Shown: piece after piece, positions 39,408-47,650 of the stretch
How positions within the stretch are numbered: the first letter of the stretch is position 1
How the letters are laid out: each line of letters opens with the position of its first letter
Assembly: GCA_016222805.1 (NCBI GenBank)
Contig: JACRQG010000009.1
Location: 1-64,000 of the forward strand
Direction of reading: 5' to 3'
DNA: 64,000 bases
DNA from: Verrucomicrobiota bacterium
Lineage (GTDB): Bacteria > Verrucomicrobiota > Verrucomicrobiia > Opitutales > Opitutaceae
Notes under the pieces: generated by a model
Seen by the model: the letters and a program-made list of their open reading frames with translations, nothing else
Database searches by the model: none
Told to the model about the DNA's origin: nothing
Program-made: the position numbers and the translations under genes

Positions 39408-40894
39408 ACGCGGTCTTCGCCCACCTGCGCATTTCATTGCGGCTGCACTTCCGCAACCGCATGGCCCTGCTCTACGGGTACCTGTTTCCCGTTATCTTCC
39501 TCGTGGCGTTCTGGGTGCTCTACCGCCACGAAAAGGTCCCGCTCCTCCGGCACATGGGGGAACTGCTCACGGTCGCGGTGCTGGGGGGCGCCTGCTTCGG
39601 CCTGCCCACCACGCTCGTGAGCGAACGCGAGCGCGGTGTCTGGCGCCGCTACCGGCTCACGCCGGTGCCGACCTGGGTCGTCGTGGCCAGCACCGCCCTG
39701 GCCCGGCTCTTCCTCCTCGTCACCGCCGGCCTGCTGCAGCTCGGACTCGCGCTCGCTCTCGGGATGACCTGGCCCGCCCACCCGATTGCCCTGGCCGTCG
39801 CCTTCCTTTTCGTCGCCTTTGCTTTCATCGGCCTCGGCCTCGTCATCGCCGCGCTCGCGGACAACGTCCCGGCCGTTCAGGCCCTCGGCCAGTGCCTGTT
39901 CCTGCCGATGCTCATCATCGGGGGAGTAGCCGTGCCGCTGGCCGCGTTGCCGGAGTGGGCCCAACACGTCTCGGCCTTCTTTCCCGGCCGCTACGCCGTC
40001 GAGGCCCTCCAGGCCGCGGTCAACGGCCGCGGCTTCCCCGGGATGCGTTTCTGCCTGCTCGCGCTCTCCCTCACGGGTGTCGCGGGCCTCGTCGCCGGCG
40101 CCAAGCTCTTCCGCTGGGATGGTCAGCAGCGCTTCGCCGCCCTCCGCGGCAAGGCCTGGCTACTGGTCGCTATCGGAGCCTGGCTCGCCGTCGGAGCGGT
40201 CGCGGAATGGCGCGGACGCGTCGCCATCCCGGCCGACCTCGACCCCGCACGCCCGGCCCCGGCACCGGTCCCCGCGCCTTCTCCGTCGGCACCGCCACCC
40301 ATCGCTTCCGCCCCCGTCACCCCAATTCCGGCACCGCGGGCCGCGACTGCTTCCTCCCCGGCCGCCGTGACTCCAAATCCGGCGCCGGCCCCGGTCCTGC
40401 CGGTCACACCCGCGCCACCATGGATGAGCATCACCGCCAAGGACTGGGACGGTCTCGATTACCAGGTGCCGCCCGACCACGGGATTGTCACGCCGATGGC
40501 CGCGCCGGACGAGGAGCCCGATGAGTACACCAAGGAGCAGGTCGACAAGGTCCGCGCCAAGCTGCCGACCTGGTCGCCGGGGGTCGATGGCGACGACCTG
40601 AGCTGCGTGCGCAATCTCCTCTACGTCGCCGCCGTCCCCGACGCGATCCAGATGCCCGTGGAACGTTACCTCCCGCGCGTCGTGTATCAGTACCTCCTCG
40701 ACAGCTATCCGCGGGAGAACCTGATGAAGATGCTGACGTACATCGCGCTGCACCCGCTCGAGGGGCCGGTGCGCGACGACATCTCCGAACTCGGCATCGA
40801 GGGCGCCGCCGGAGACCCGATGCTGGTGCGCGAGCGGGCCTACCTCTACGCCATCAAGTTCCTCGCCCGGCTCACGGGCCGAAAATCCGAATGA
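39404..40894 (+). CDS. ABC-2 permease with unusual C-terminal soluble extension
   Basis: Membrane partner of the upstream ATPase. The GTG start overlaps its stop. Residues 1-265 are an ABC-2 permease with about six membrane segments (GYLFPVIFLVAFWVLY, LIIGGVAVPLAALPEWAQHVSAFFPGRYAVEAL). A further hydrophobic segment comes near 245-262, then a Pro/Ala linker (about 280-350). An acidic helical domain of about 140 residues follows (DEYTKEQVDKVRAKLPTWSPG...), which ordinary ABC-2 permeases of about 250 residues lack. The extension probably lies outside the membrane on the periplasmic side or contacts another partner. The substrate is unknown. Its stop overlaps the DedA-like gene start (ATGA). Confidence 0.88.
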   Translation: MNAVFAHLRISLRLHFRNRMALLYGYLFPVIFLVAFWVLYRHEKVPLLRHMGELLTVAVLGGACFGLPTTLVSERERGVWRRYRLTPVPTWVVVASTALARLFLLVTAGLLQLGLALALGMTWPAHPIALAVAFLFVAFAFIGLGLVIAALADNVPAVQALGQCLFLPMLIIGGVAVPLAALPEWAQHVSAFFPGRYAVEALQAAVNGRGFPGMRFCLLALSLTGVAGLVAGAKLFRWDGQQRFAALRGKAWLLVAIGAWLAVGAVAEWRGRVAIPADLDPARPAPAPVPAPSPSAPPPIASAPVTPIPAPRAATASSPAAVTPNPAPAPVLPVTPAPPWMSITAKDWDGLDYQVPPDHGIVTPMAAPDEEPDEYTKEQVDKVRAKLPTWSPGVDGDDLSCVRNLLYVAAVPDAIQMPVERYLPRVVYQYLLDSYPRENLMKMLTYIALHPLEGPVRDDISELGIEGAAGDPMLVRERAYLYAIKFLARLTGRKSE

Positions 40895-41526
40895 CCGTGC
40901 ACGCCCCTTCCCGCCAGTCCGTGCGCACCGCTTTGTTCGTCGCCTTCGTCGTCGCGCTCGTCTGCCTGCCGTTCGCAATCTTCGGCGAGGAGTTTGTCCT
41001 GCCCCTGCTCCAAACCCGCGCCCAGCAGGCCGGGGCGCTGACCGTTCTTTCCATCCTGCTGCTCGCCGCTGACTCCGTCGCGCCGGTGCCGGCCACCCTG
41101 GTGATCATGTACCTGGCCGCCAAGGCCGGGTGGCTCGCCGGAATCATCGGCGGCACCCTCGGCATGAGCGCGGGCGTGCTGGCGGCGGCCTGGCTCGGCC
41201 GCTTCGCGGTCGGCCGGCTCGCCCCGAAGTTCTTTCCCGACACCGAACTCGCCCGCCTGCGCGAATCCCTGCAAAGCCGCCTCACGCTCACGCTCGCCTG
41301 CCTGCGTAGCGTGCCCGTGCTCGCCGAAACGTCGATCATCGTCGCCGCCGCGATGGGCATCCCAACCACCCGCATCTTTTGGGTCACGGTCCTGCCCAAC
41401 CTGATTGTCTCCACCATCTATTCGGTCGCAGCCGACGACTCCTTTGTCACGGCCGCCCTCACCTTTTTCCTCACGCTCGCGGTTTCGTACGCCGTGTGGC
41501 GCTGGGCCCCTCGGCGCCGTGGCTGA
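40891..41526 (+). CDS. DedA/VTT-domain membrane protein
   Basis: 211-residue inner-membrane protein of the SNARE-associated/DedA (VTT) type. It has about five hydrophobic segments and the family-like core AADSVAPVPATLVIMYLAAKAGWLAGIIGGTLGMSAGVLAAAWLGRF, then RSVPVLAETSIIVAAAMGIPTTRIFW. DedA-type proteins act in lipid carrier recycling or envelope homeostasis. It starts within the stop of the ABC permease (ATGA), so the three genes form a coupled operon and may act together on export of a lipid or an envelope component. Confidence 0.85.
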   Translation: MTVHAPSRQSVRTALFVAFVVALVCLPFAIFGEEFVLPLLQTRAQQAGALTVLSILLLAADSVAPVPATLVIMYLAAKAGWLAGIIGGTLGMSAGVLAAAWLGRFAVGRLAPKFFPDTELARLRESLQSRLTLTLACLRSVPVLAETSIIVAAAMGIPTTRIFWVTVLPNLIVSTIYSVAADDSFVTAALTFFLTLAVSYAVWRWAPRRRG

Positions 41527-41540
41527 ACCACTCCTCCCGA

Positions 41541-41620
41541 CCTGTGGGCGGGACGACCCCGTCCCGCACCGTACCGAGTCGTACCCAATCACGGCGGGGC
41601 GAGGTCGCCCCGCCCACAGG
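41541..41620. repeat. Inverted pair of REP-like family A repeats
   Basis: Two family A units face each other: CCTGTGGGCGGGACGA... at 41541-41570 and the reverse-complement orientation ending GCCCACAGG at 41594-41620, with 23 bases between. The right-hand unit is identical to the unit at 46630-46656 read on the other strand. It sits between the DedA-like gene and the ceramidase-like gene and could fold into hairpins that affect message ends. Confidence 0.8.
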
Positions 41621-41676
41621 ATGGAAACCATGATCGACGTGCCCAATCTCGCGGCTCCCTCCTTCACCTCCACCCC

Positions 41677-43080
41677 ATGAGACGATTCCTCCGCTGGACG
41701 GGCTGGACCCTCGCCGTCCTGATGGGCCTCACCGTTGTCACCGGGCTTTCCACCCTGGAGACCGTCGACTGGCGGCCGTACTTCCAGCAGCCGTGGTTTG
41801 CCGCCACCGCCGCCCGACTCGCGGCCGCCCCGCCCGCGAAATCCGCACCGCGCTCCGAGTTCGCCGCGGGCTTCGGACGCGCCCGCCTGACACCGACGAT
41901 TGGTGCCGAACAGGACGACCCCACCCGCGGTCGCTTCCGGCACATGCCGCTCGCCGGTTACGGTGGTCGGCGCGGTCAGTCGGCGACCGGCACCCACGAC
42001 GAACTCGAAGTGAAGGCCGTGGCCCTGCGGGCCGGAGGCCGCCTACTGGTGATGGTGGGCGCCGATGCCCTAATCGTCCCCCCGGAGGTCACTGCGCTCG
42101 CGATGGAACAACTCGGCCGCGACCCGCAACTGCACCGTCACCAGGTCTACCTGAGCGCCACACACACCCACGCCAGCCTCGGCGGCTGGGGCGAAGGGAT
42201 GGTCGCTGAGATGTTCGCCGGCGGCTTCCAACCCGGGGCCCGAGTCTGGTTCGCCGCCTGCATCGTCCAGGCCGTGCGCGCCGCCGTCGCCGATCTGCAG
42301 CCGGCGGAACTCGGACAGGGGCGGTTCGCCGCCCCGGAATTCGTCCGCAACCGCCTGGTCGGCGCCCAGGGCAAGGTGGATCCGGAATTCAGCTTCGCCG
42401 TCCTCCGCCAGCGCTCCGGCCGCACCGCCGTGCTCGGCAGCTACGCGGCGCATGCCACCGTGCTCTCCTCCTCGGTGATGGAGTTTTCCGGCGACTACCC
42501 CGGCTACTGGCAGCGTGCGGTCGAGTCCGCAACGGGCGGCCTGGCGATCTTCCTCGCCGGCGGCGTCGGCAGCCACGGTCCCGTGGCCGGCGACAAGGGC
42601 TATGCCGGCGCCGAGAAACTCGGTCGAGCCCTCGCGGAGCGACTCCTCGTCGAGCTCCCGCGCACGCCGCTGTCGGGCGACGTCGAACTGGACGCGCAGG
42701 CGATCGACGTCGTGCTGCCGGAACTGCAGGTGCGGGTGGCCGATGGCATCCGGTTGCGACCCTGGCTGGCCGGGCGGCTTCTGCAGCCCCAGGCCGAATG
42801 CACCCTGCAGGCCTTTCGCCTCAACGGCGTCATCTGGTTTTCGACCCCCTGCGACTACAGCGGCGAACTGGCCCTCGGCCTCAAGGACTTCCTGCGGGCC
42901 CGCCGCGCCGACGCCGTGGTGACCAGCTTCAACGGCGGCTACATCGGTTACGTCATTCCCGCGCGCTACTACCACCTTCCCGGGTACGAGCCGCGGACGA
43001 TGTCATTCTACGGCCCCAACGTGGGTGAGTCGTTCGACGAGACTCTCCGCGCCCTGGCCGTCCGCCTCTTGCCGCCATGA
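41677..43080 (+). CDS. Neutral/alkaline ceramidase-like protein, membrane-anchored
   Basis: 467 residues with an N-terminal signal anchor (about 7-24, WTGWTLAVLMGLTVVTGL). The following domain looks like the N-terminal part of neutral/alkaline non-lysosomal ceramidases: FAAGFGRARLTPTIG, DELEVKAVALRAGG, LLVMVGADALIVPP, and the zinc-site-like SATHTHASLGGWGEG. Later segments include GSYAAHATVLSSSVMEFSGDYPGYW and FNGGYIGYVIPARYY. It is shorter than full ceramidases, and such proteins in environmental bacteria may act on other amides or esters. Its stop overlaps the GH31 start (ATGA). Confidence 0.82.
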   Translation: MRRFLRWTGWTLAVLMGLTVVTGLSTLETVDWRPYFQQPWFAATAARLAAAPPAKSAPRSEFAAGFGRARLTPTIGAEQDDPTRGRFRHMPLAGYGGRRGQSATGTHDELEVKAVALRAGGRLLVMVGADALIVPPEVTALAMEQLGRDPQLHRHQVYLSATHTHASLGGWGEGMVAEMFAGGFQPGARVWFAACIVQAVRAAVADLQPAELGQGRFAAPEFVRNRLVGAQGKVDPEFSFAVLRQRSGRTAVLGSYAAHATVLSSSVMEFSGDYPGYWQRAVESATGGLAIFLAGGVGSHGPVAGDKGYAGAEKLGRALAERLLVELPRTPLSGDVELDAQAIDVVLPELQVRVADGIRLRPWLAGRLLQPQAECTLQAFRLNGVIWFSTPCDYSGELALGLKDFLRARRADAVVTSFNGGYIGYVIPARYYHLPGYEPRTMSFYGPNVGESFDETLRALAVRLLPP

Positions 43081-44975
43081 GTGCGCACGAGGCCGGCGGT
43101 TCCACGGCAACGCGGGTGCCCCGCGGCCCCTTCGCCCGACGTGGACGGATCCTCGCGGCCAGCTTCGGCGTCGCCCTGCTCCTGCTCATCTACTTCGGCT
43201 GGGTCTGGCCGTTCTGGGGCATGCCGTTCAACGCCTCGCGCTACGGTCGGGTACCGCTCACGCCGCCGTGGGCCCTCGAATGCTGGCTCTGGGAGGACGA
43301 TCGCAACACCGCCGCCGCGGTCCAGGAATTGCTCGACGGCTACGCCCGCCACGACGTGCCGGTCCGGACCATCCTGATCGACAGTCCGTGGAGCGAACGC
43401 TACAATGACTTCAAGGTCGACGAGACCCGCTACCCCGAGCCGGAGAAGTTCTTTCGCGGGCTGCAGGACCGCGGCTACCGGGTCGTGCTGTGGATGACCT
43501 CGATGGTCGATCGCGACAGCAAGGACACCCGCGTGCGGCACTCGCCGGAGTTCTTCGCCACCGCCCGGGACGCCGGCTATCTCGCCGGCGGCGGCGAACT
43601 GGTCCGCTGGTGGAAGGGCGCCGGCGGTTTCCTCGACTACACCAACCCGGAAGCCGTCCGCTGGTGGCAGGGCCTGCAACGACAGGTGCTCGATTGGGGC
43701 ATCGACGGCTGGAAACTCGATGGCACCGACACGCTCTTCTCCACGCGCCGCGCCGGGATTCCGATCCCCTACAACCGCACCCACGCCGGCTGGCTCACCA
43801 CCCGGCAGTACATAGATCTCTACGCCCGCGTCGAACTCCAGCATGGCCTCAGTCGCAATCCGGAATTCGTCACTTTGATCCGCGCCAAGGACCGCCCGTG
43901 GACCCACCCCGAGGGCTTCGCACCGCTCGACGCCGCTCCGGTCACGTGGGTCGGCGACAATCGCCACACCTGGCGGTACGCCGACCGTGGCCTCGAGGCG
44001 GCGCTCACCGACATCCTCGCCAGCGCGGAACTCGGTTACTGCGTGATCGGCAGCGACGTCGCCGGCTACCACGGGCGCAGCAACCCCGAGGACATCAGCT
44101 CGACCACCGCCGCGCAGGTCGCCGCCTGGAAGCCCAAGACGCCGGAGGCCGGGACCCAGGCCACCGAGTTCGGCGCCGCGCCGGACGACGCGATCGCGCC
44201 CAACATCTACATCCGCTGGGCCGAATTCTCGGCGTTCTGCGGGCTCTTCCTCAACGGCGGCCACGGCGAACGCCGCCTCTGGCGCCGCACCCCGGCGGAA
44301 CTCGAAATCGTCCGCAAGTTCTCCTGGCTGCACACCGAGCTCGTCCCGTACCTCTACTCACACGTCGTCACCCGCCATCGCGGCGGATCGCCCCTGATGC
44401 GTCCGCTGCGCGACGGGCGGTTTCATTACCTGCTCGGCGACGACTTCCTTGTCGCGCCGATCCACGAGGACAAACTCGCCCGGACCGTCACGCTGCCCGC
44501 GGGAAACTGGCGGTACTTTTTCCGGCCTCAGGCGCGAGTGACGGGGCCGGCCACCCTCACGCGGGAGTTTCCGTTGGACGAGTATCCCGTCTACCTCCGC
44601 GAAGGCGCAATTGTGCCGCTGAACGTCTCCCGTCCCTATACCGGGCTGGGCGATCGCGACTCGCAGGGATTCCGCACCTGGCTCCTCGAACCCGGGCGCT
44701 CCGGACGCTTCACGCTCTGGCACCCCGAATCCCATCCGGCGCCTGCCTCCACCACCGTGGAGATGGAGCCCGGCCCGACGCTCCGAATCACCTTCACGGG
44801 CAAACACGAACCTCACCTTCTGCGCGTCCGTGCCGACTCCGCGCCGCGCCAGGTGGTGCGCGACGGCCAGGTTCTGGAGGAGGGCCGCGACTGGCGCTTC
44901 GATTCCGCTGCCGGAGCCCTGGTCATCCGCACGACCGACTACACTCGCGGCGAGTACGCGATCGTCTGGAGGTAG
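43077..44975 (+). CDS. Membrane-anchored GH31 alpha-glycosidase, lacking the usual N-terminal domain
   Basis: 632 residues. A single membrane segment (about 25-45, ILAASFGVALLLLIYFGWVWPFW) is followed almost at once by the GH31 barrel (PWALECWLWEDDRN from about 65). Catalytic features: nucleophile Asp in DGWKLDGTDTLF and acid/base Asp in VIGSDVAGYHG, with the family's DPYFYR-like end HIYIRWAEFSAFCGLF and the C-terminal beta domain (YLLGDDFLVAPIHED, LPAGNWRYFF). The N-terminal beta-sandwich typical of GH31 is missing. It is predicted to act on alpha-glycosides at the periplasmic face. It is coupled to the ceramidase-like gene by an ATGA overlap. Confidence 0.9.
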   Translation: MSAHEAGGSTATRVPRGPFARRGRILAASFGVALLLLIYFGWVWPFWGMPFNASRYGRVPLTPPWALECWLWEDDRNTAAAVQELLDGYARHDVPVRTILIDSPWSERYNDFKVDETRYPEPEKFFRGLQDRGYRVVLWMTSMVDRDSKDTRVRHSPEFFATARDAGYLAGGGELVRWWKGAGGFLDYTNPEAVRWWQGLQRQVLDWGIDGWKLDGTDTLFSTRRAGIPIPYNRTHAGWLTTRQYIDLYARVELQHGLSRNPEFVTLIRAKDRPWTHPEGFAPLDAAPVTWVGDNRHTWRYADRGLEAALTDILASAELGYCVIGSDVAGYHGRSNPEDISSTTAAQVAAWKPKTPEAGTQATEFGAAPDDAIAPNIYIRWAEFSAFCGLFLNGGHGERRLWRRTPAELEIVRKFSWLHTELVPYLYSHVVTRHRGGSPLMRPLRDGRFHYLLGDDFLVAPIHEDKLARTVTLPAGNWRYFFRPQARVTGPATLTREFPLDEYPVYLREGAIVPLNVSRPYTGLGDRDSQGFRTWLLEPGRSGRFTLWHPESHPAPASTTVEMEPGPTLRITFTGKHEPHLLRVRADSAPRQVVRDGQVLEEGRDWRFDSAAGALVIRTTDYTRGEYAIVWR

Positions 44976-45010
44976 GCGCGCCTACCTCCGCGGGTCTGGC
45001 CGGTCGGACC

Positions 45011-46411
45011 TCACCGCAGTTCGATCGGGTTTGCGTACACCCACGGCACCCACTCGTCGCCGACCCGCAGTTCGGCTTCGACGCGATACTTGCCCGCCGC
45101 CGTCGGCGCCCATTCCGCCCGGCGACCCTCCTGTCGCCCAAGGGTCCGGCCGTCGTGCACCAGCGTGAACCGGCACGGGATCGGCGCATGGGCTTCGAGG
45201 CGCGTCGCCGGCGTCAGTTTTCCCGCCTCGCCCATCACGGTCAGACGCGCCCCGTCGCGGGCCAGCCAGCGAAAGCCGGAGCTGTCCGCGATCATGTCGA
45301 AGGCGACGAACACCCGGCCGGCGCGCAGCGCGCCAATCACCGCCGCCTCCTCCAGGGCCGGGGCGAGCACATGGGTGTTCACAAAGCGCGCGGAGCGCTC
45401 GTAGGGATCGAGCTGGAAGTGGAACAACCTCCGCCCCGGCTCGAGTGGGCCGAAGAGAGCGCGCGCCAGGAGCCGCGTGAGCGCGTTGAGCCGGACTTCC
45501 TTCAGCACCTTGGGGCTCGTGTCCTCGATACGAATTGTCCCCTCCGGCGTGTAATGGGCCCGGACGCCGACGTTCTGGTGGCAATCGTTGCCGGCGATGC
45601 CCGTGAGGTGGCGGGTGCGGTTGAGTTCGTCCCAGCGCTGCAGGAACTCGGTGGGCCGCTGGAACGGCAGGCGGTAGATGTGATCGGGGTACCGGCCGAG
45701 ATTGAGCAGGAGATCCGGCAGGTAGCCGCGCAGGGCGCTCGCGACGCTGCCCCCCATGCGCTTGAAGTCCGTGTGGAGGTTGTAGATCTCCATGCCGGTG
45801 AGCTCCGGCAACTCCCAGCGACGCGGGTTCTCCGGGTGCGCAAAGAACAGCACGCCGCCGTGCTGCGCCACCTGCCGGGCCAGGAGGGCGGGCTCCGTGC
45901 GGTTGTTCAGCGTGACCCCGGCCGCCACGCCGAACGGCATGAACCCATCCTTCATTTCGTAGCCGGGAATGAACAACCGGCCGTCGCGCAGCCCGCGCCA
46001 CTGTACGCCAAAGTCCGCGCGGCCATCGACGCGCGCGTGATCGCTCAGCCCGATGAAGTCGAGCCGCGCGTTCTGCATCGCCCGGAGGATATCGGGAAAC
46101 GGCACCTCCGAATCATGCGACAGTTCCGAATGGGCATGCAGGACGCCGCGGAACTCGCGCCAGCCCGCGCTCTCCGCCACGGGCTGCCGTTGCGCCCGCA
46201 GGGCCTGCCACGCCGCCTCCTCGCGCGGAAAGCGAATCAGGCGGTGATAGAGCGCCGTCCGCATCCACCACGCCAGCGCCACCCCGATCACCAGGAACAT
46301 CCCCGCCGTCGCCCAGGCGAGGCGCCGGACCCACCGCCGCACCTTGCCGCGCGCCGCGCCACCGGCAGGTGCAGTCGGAGTCAATGGGGAGACGGAAGAA
46401 TCGCCTGGCAT
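45011..46411 (-). CDS. PHP-domain metal-dependent phosphoesterase, membrane-anchored
   Basis: 466 residues from ATG 46411 (MPGDSSVSPLTP). An Arg-rich start precedes one membrane helix (about residues 32-50, LAWATAGMFLVIGVALAWW). The PHP-type domain shows the metal ligands HAHSELSHDS (about residue 90), DFIGLSDHARVDG, VLFFAHPENP and the AGNDCHQNVG site (Asp-x-His). The C-terminal 130 residues form a beta-rich domain (VFVAFDMIADSSGFRWLA and WAPTAAGKYRVEAELRVG). PHP enzymes hydrolyse phosphoesters with a trinuclear metal site; here it would act outside the cytoplasm. It is convergent with GH31, 35 bases apart. Confidence 0.87.
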   Translation of the reverse strand: MPGDSSVSPLTPTAPAGGAARGKVRRWVRRLAWATAGMFLVIGVALAWWMRTALYHRLIRFPREEAAWQALRAQRQPVAESAGWREFRGVLHAHSELSHDSEVPFPDILRAMQNARLDFIGLSDHARVDGRADFGVQWRGLRDGRLFIPGYEMKDGFMPFGVAAGVTLNNRTEPALLARQVAQHGGVLFFAHPENPRRWELPELTGMEIYNLHTDFKRMGGSVASALRGYLPDLLLNLGRYPDHIYRLPFQRPTEFLQRWDELNRTRHLTGIAGNDCHQNVGVRAHYTPEGTIRIEDTSPKVLKEVRLNALTRLLARALFGPLEPGRRLFHFQLDPYERSARFVNTHVLAPALEEAAVIGALRAGRVFVAFDMIADSSGFRWLARDGARLTVMGEAGKLTPATRLEAHAPIPCRFTLVHDGRTLGRQEGRRAEWAPTAAGKYRVEAELRVGDEWVPWVYANPIELR

Positions 46412-46500
46412 GGGGTGAGCGCCGCGGCCCGCGGCACCCCTTTCGTGCCTCACCTCGCGCCCGGGCTCAAGCGTGGGCCTCGCCCTCGCGGCGTAAGAAA

Positions 46501-46517
46501 GTAACCCAATAGGTTAC
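46501..46517. promoter_or_regulatory. 17-base inverted repeat upstream of the PHP gene
   Basis: GTAACC and GGTTAC flank a five-base spacer, in one of the few AT-leaning spots of the gap, about 90 bases before the PHP start. This would suit an operator for a dimeric repressor, but a chance palindrome cannot be excluded. Confidence 0.3.
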
Positions 46518-46629
46518 ACTCTCCGGGGCGATGCGGCACGGGGCGAGGTCGCCATTCTGCCCGAAACTCCGGAGTGGTGACGTCGCCGGCCTACACCGCG
46601 CCTGTCGACAGCGAATACTCTACTACCTT

Positions 46630-46708
46630 CCTGTGGGCGGGGCGACCTCGCCCCGCGTCAGGTGAGGTTGCAGCCAAGGGCGCGGGGCGGGGTCGCCCCG
46701 CCTACAAG
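46630..46708. repeat. Inverted pair of REP-like family A repeats
   Basis: A unit starting CCTGTGGGC (46630-46656) faces a unit ending CGCCTACAAG in the opposite orientation (46682-46708). The left unit is identical over 27 bases to the right unit of the 41541-41620 pair. The pairing of facing units resembles BIME-type arrangements of REP sequences. Confidence 0.8.
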
Positions 46709-46744
46709 AAATCTGCGAAAGAGGAGGACTCTGAAACCCACCGT

Positions 46745-46809
46745 GGCCCACGGAACATCCGGAAAACACGGAAGCGGCATTTCCGTTTGTTCCGTGCCTT
46801 CCGTGGGCC
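46745..46809. repeat. 65-base imperfect palindrome (family D)
   Basis: Two 29-base arms around a seven-base loop (GCGGCAT). The outer 11 bases, GGCCCACGGAA and its complement, pair perfectly; the inner part repeats CGGAA motifs with several mismatches. It lies about 95 bases upstream of the HAD gene. The function is unknown; it could be a mobile-repeat relic. Confidence 0.7.
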
Positions 46810-46904
46810 CAGTGGATTGAGGCTCCGCAGCTGACCCTCCCTCGAACGATCGGAGCGCTTTTCCCTCGTTTCCCCGCAGGGTGCCCCCAAGGCTGCGGGC
46901 CTCC

Positions 46905-47555
46905 ATGTCTCGCTTCGCCACGCTCCTGCTCGACCTCGACGGCACTCTGGTCGACGCCTTTACGACCATTCACCGCGCGTACTGCCACGTGTTGCCGCAG
47001 TTCGGCCGGCCGGTGCCCTCCATCGAGCAGGTCCGCCGGGCCGTGGGCGGGGGTCTGGAGAATGCGATGCGCCACTTCCTGCCGGAGGAACTGATTGCCG
47101 AGGCCGTGCGGCGCCACATCACCTACACCGACACCATCCTGCTCGAAGACGTCGCGCTGATGCCCGGAGGCCTCGAGCTGATCCGCTCGCAGCATGCTGC
47201 CGGGGTGAAGCTGGCCGTCTTCACCAACAAGCGCGGCGATCACTCGCGGCGGGTCTGCGATCATCTGGGCGTGACACCATTTTTGCGGGGCATCTTCGGG
47301 GCGAAGGACACTCCGTGGCTAAAGCCGCAGCCAGAGTTTGCCGCGCACGTGCTGGGCCAAATCGGTGCCGTCCCGGCGACCACGCTGCTCATCGGTGATT
47401 CGCCGTTCGATGTGCAGGCGGCCCACAACGGTGGCTTCGCCTGCTGGGGTGTCACCACGGGCACCCACGACGCCGCGCAACTCCGCGCCGCCGGCGCCGA
47501 GGGGGTCTTTGCCGACCTGCACGCCGTGCACGCCGCGCTCGGAAGCGGGCATTAG
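46905..47555 (+). CDS. HAD-superfamily phosphatase, phosphoglycolate-phosphatase-like
   Basis: 216-residue cytoplasmic HAD hydrolase of subfamily IA. Motif I is LLLDLDGTLVD, the helical cap lies between it and motif II (AVFTNKRGDH), the motif III lysine is in LKPQPEF, and motif IV is IGDSPFDVQAA. Cap composition and length suit phosphoglycolate phosphatase (Gph) or a related sugar-phosphate phosphatase; Gph itself cannot be distinguished here. ATG 46905 (MSRFATLLLDLDG) is chosen over an in-frame ATG eight codons earlier. It is followed by the symporter gene after 95 bases. Confidence 0.88.
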   Translation: MSRFATLLLDLDGTLVDAFTTIHRAYCHVLPQFGRPVPSIEQVRRAVGGGLENAMRHFLPEELIAEAVRRHITYTDTILLEDVALMPGGLELIRSQHAAGVKLAVFTNKRGDHSRRVCDHLGVTPFLRGIFGAKDTPWLKPQPEFAAHVLGQIGAVPATTLLIGDSPFDVQAAHNGGFACWGVTTGTHDAAQLRAAGAEGVFADLHAVHAALGSGH

Positions 47556-47650
47556 TCCCGAGCTCTCCCGCCGGCGACCTCGTCTTTCCTCTTTCCCCAT
47601 TCGCTCGCCCCCGCCAAGGTGCCGGCGTCCGCCTCGGCTTACCTCGCACC

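Larger units (their letters stand above)
46412..46904. other. Gene-free intergenic region packed with palindromes
   Basis: 493 bases between the divergent PHP and HAD genes. No credible gene. From left to right it holds a 17-base inverted repeat (46501-46517), a partial family A unit (about 46541-46554), an inverted pair of family A units (46630-46708) and a 65-base palindrome (46745-46809). Confidence 0.6.

Noticed and set aside
43490-46504. Plus-strand open frame of about 1000 codons over the GH31 and PHP genes
   Set aside because: Out of frame with GH31 and antisense to the PHP gene, both of which show catalytic motifs.
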